A stretch of DNA of 64,000 nt from Sphaerisporangium sp. TRM90804 (GTDB lineage Bacteria > Actinomycetota > Actinomycetes > Streptosporangiales > Streptosporangiaceae). The stretch's first letter is position 1. Each line of letters begins with the position of its first letter. The stretch covers positions 1 through 64,000 of the forward strand of contig NZ_JARWAC010000005.1 of assembly GCF_029846175.1 (NCBI RefSeq), in the 5' to 3' direction. A program made the position numbers and the translations under genes. This document shows positions 62,728 to 64,000 of this stretch, piece by piece. The notes under the pieces were generated by a model that saw only the letters and a list, made by a program, of their open reading frames with translations, was not told the origin of the DNA and ran no database searches.

Positions 62728-64000
62728 TCAGGCCAGGGAGTGGCGCGAGGAGTCCGGCAGCAGCGGCGCCAGGTCGCCGAGCGTGATCGCCTCGAATCCC
62801 CAGGGCGCCCCGCCCTGTCGTGGCCGCGTACAGTCCAGGAAGGCGGCCAGGCGTGGTTCCCCGATCCCGCCGAGCTCCTTCCAGATCCGCAGGGAGAGGC
62901 CGGGCATGATCGGGAATCCGAGGACGCTCGTGCCCTTCAGCCACCAGTAGGCGCTCTGCTCCAGGTTCCCGGCGCTCCGCCACCAGAGGTCGAACGCCCT
63001 CACCGCCTCCGACGTCGACACGACCTGCGCGTCCAGGGCGGCGTTCTGCCGGTCGAGCAGCGCCTCCAGCGTCACCAGTCGCTCTTCGGTGACGGGCTCG
63101 GGAACGGAGGAGACGTCGAGTGAGCGGCGGGCCCTGAGCAGCAGCGGCGTCAGCGCGCCGGCCAGCCGGGTGTTGACGACGTCGACGAAGGACCGGGGGT
63201 CCATGCTCTCTCGCCGCTCCTCCAGCCGGGTCCCCGCGAGGAAGTACCGGACGGCGTCCACGTCGATGCGTGGCGACCCGGCGATGTCCGCGGCCCAGAT
63301 CGCGTGCTTCCTGCCGGTGGAGAACTTCTCGCCCTCCAGCAGGTAGAAGTCGTTGATCAGCGCCCGGTCGTAGGCCTTCATGTCCCCGTGCAGCAGCGAG
63401 GTGCCGACGATGCAGACGAGCGTGGGAATCACGTTGTCGATGCCGAGGCTGGTCACCGTGGTGACCCCCGAGTGCGGGTGGAAGGCGTTGACGCCGCTCC
63501 CGCTCATGTGCCCGTGCAGGGCGCCCGCCAGCCTGGCGAACATGAAGATCCCCGCATAGGGGAAGAGGGTCCGCGGCACGTCGGGTTCGGTCCGCTCCAG
63601 CGGGATCCCCCATGCTTCGGGAGCGCTCACCCGCACCATGCCGCCATCGCGGGTCAGGTGATGCCGCACCGTTTCCCGGTAACGTGACGGCACGCCCATC
63701 TCCACCATTCGCGCGCCGAGTTCCCCGGGGTCCGCCGGCTTCAGGAAGAGCGACGAGATCTCGCGCCATTCGAGCGGGCCCACCCCGCCGACGCCCCGGG
63801 CGTCGCGCAGGTTCTCCGGCTGGAAGTGCCCACCGCAGGCCTCACAGAAGTAGCTGCCCGTCTCCGCATCGCAGTCGGGGCAACGGCCCGCGAGCCAGGG
63901 GCCGACGGCGAAACGCCCCGCGGAACGGCTGTAGGGCACCCGCTCCCGGCGGGTGACCACCGCTCCCTTCTCCTTCAGCCGTCGAAGGCACCCGGCCACC
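62728..64000 (-). CDS. Methionyl-tRNA-synthetase-like class I enzyme, 5' end beyond window
   Basis: At least 423 residues; the N-terminus (with the HIGH motif, if present) lies past base 64000. The visible part begins in the connective region: 'CLRRLKEKGAVV', a zinc knuckle with Cys at visible positions 40, 43, 52 and 55 ('CPDC...CEAC'), 'EAWGIPLERTEPD' where MetRS has its W-G-I-P block, and 'LGIDNVIP' at the position of F-G-K-D-N. The KMSKS loop reads 'GEKFSTGRKHAIW': the second Lys and Ser are replaced by Thr and Gly. The helical C-terminal domain follows. It lacks the usual tRNA-binding tail. It is a paralogue rather than the housekeeping MetRS, and it heads the visible operon with ATP-grasp and MFS genes. 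Confidence 0.82.
   Translation of the reverse strand, partial: VAGCLRRLKEKGAVVTRRERVPYSRSAGRFAVGPWLAGRCPDCDAETGSYFCEACGGHFQPENLRDARGVGGVGPLEWREISSLFLKPADPGELGARMVEMGVPSRYRETVRHHLTRDGGMVRVSAPEAWGIPLERTEPDVPRTLFPYAGIFMFARLAGALHGHMSGSGVNAFHPHSGVTTVTSLGIDNVIPTLVCIVGTSLLHGDMKAYDRALINDFYLLEGEKFSTGRKHAIWAADIAGSPRIDVDAVRYFLAGTRLEERRESMDPRSFVDVVNTRLAGALTPLLLRARRSLDVSSVPEPVTEERLVTLEALLDRQNAALDAQVVSTSEAVRAFDLWWRSAGNLEQSAYWWLKGTSVLGFPIMPGLSLRIWKELGGIGEPRLAAFLDCTRPRQGGAPWGFEAITLGDLAPLLPDSSRHSLA

Overview
The window is 64 kb of very GC-rich actinomycete DNA. GTG and TTG starts, ATGA/GTGA gene overlaps, SARP-type regulators with NB-ARC and TPR domains, an F420-type LLM oxidoreductase, a MmyB-like XRE regulator and rare TTA codons all fit a filamentous actinomycete. 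Streptosporangiaceae or a relative is my guess from overall feel, not a demonstrated assignment. I saw no rRNA, tRNA, CRISPR array, IS element or prophage.

Layout. (1) 1-7.2 kb: sparse genes (membrane protein, repeat-rich secreted protein, DUF429 protein, small Cys-rich secreted protein, membrane Mrr-type nuclease) separated by non-coding tandem repeats with units of 8, 23, 69 and 76 bp. (2) 7.2-12.4 kb: heterodimeric ABC exporter with one degenerate ATP site, divergent from a ROK regulator. (3) 12.5-16.4 kb: SsuABC/TauABC-type uptake system split between two divergent transcription units, with a coupled LLM oxidoreductase. (4) 16.5-23.5 kb: metabolic and regulatory genes (epimerase, YciI, Crp, TetR with divergent hydrolase, XRE with divergent SDR) and an orphan SBP broken by a frameshift. 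(5) 23.5-28.2 kb: a beta-propeller/SGNH hydrolase gene interrupted by an in-frame amber codon, then an NB-ARC/TPR gene with an N-terminal RHIM/BASS-like motif and a frameshift. (6) 28.2-39.5 kb: glycosyltransferase-like protein plus two PfkB-type proteins, a divergent SARP-NB-ARC-TPR regulator carrying a TTA codon, an overlooked 51-codon exported-peptide gene, a PD-(D/E)XK nuclease-DUF2075 helicase fusion whose Shine-Dalgarno can be folded away, an XRE-TPR regulator and a membrane protein. (7) 39.7-49.3 kb: Nramp transporter, NrtR-like Nudix regulator, a NCS1 permease-HyuA-DUF917 operon beside a TSUP sulfur-type exporter, and ACC deaminase. (8) 49.4-57 kb: MFS/ArsR pair, membrane protein, aldo-keto reductase, SMP-30-like secreted protein and a secreted amidase. 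(9) 57.2-64 kb: a second SARP-NB-ARC-TPR regulator facing a minus-strand operon of methionyl-tRNA-synthetase-like protein (cut by the window end), ATP-grasp ligase and MFS exporter.

The most promising parts are the MetRS-like/ATP-grasp/MFS operon (a candidate tRNA-synthetase-like amide-forming pathway), the TPR regulator plus 51-aa exported peptide plus nuclease-helicase segment, and the STAND protein with an amyloid-type motif. Three genes between 19.9 and 28.2 kb are each broken by a single lesion. That could be true decay or assembly error, and raw reads would decide.
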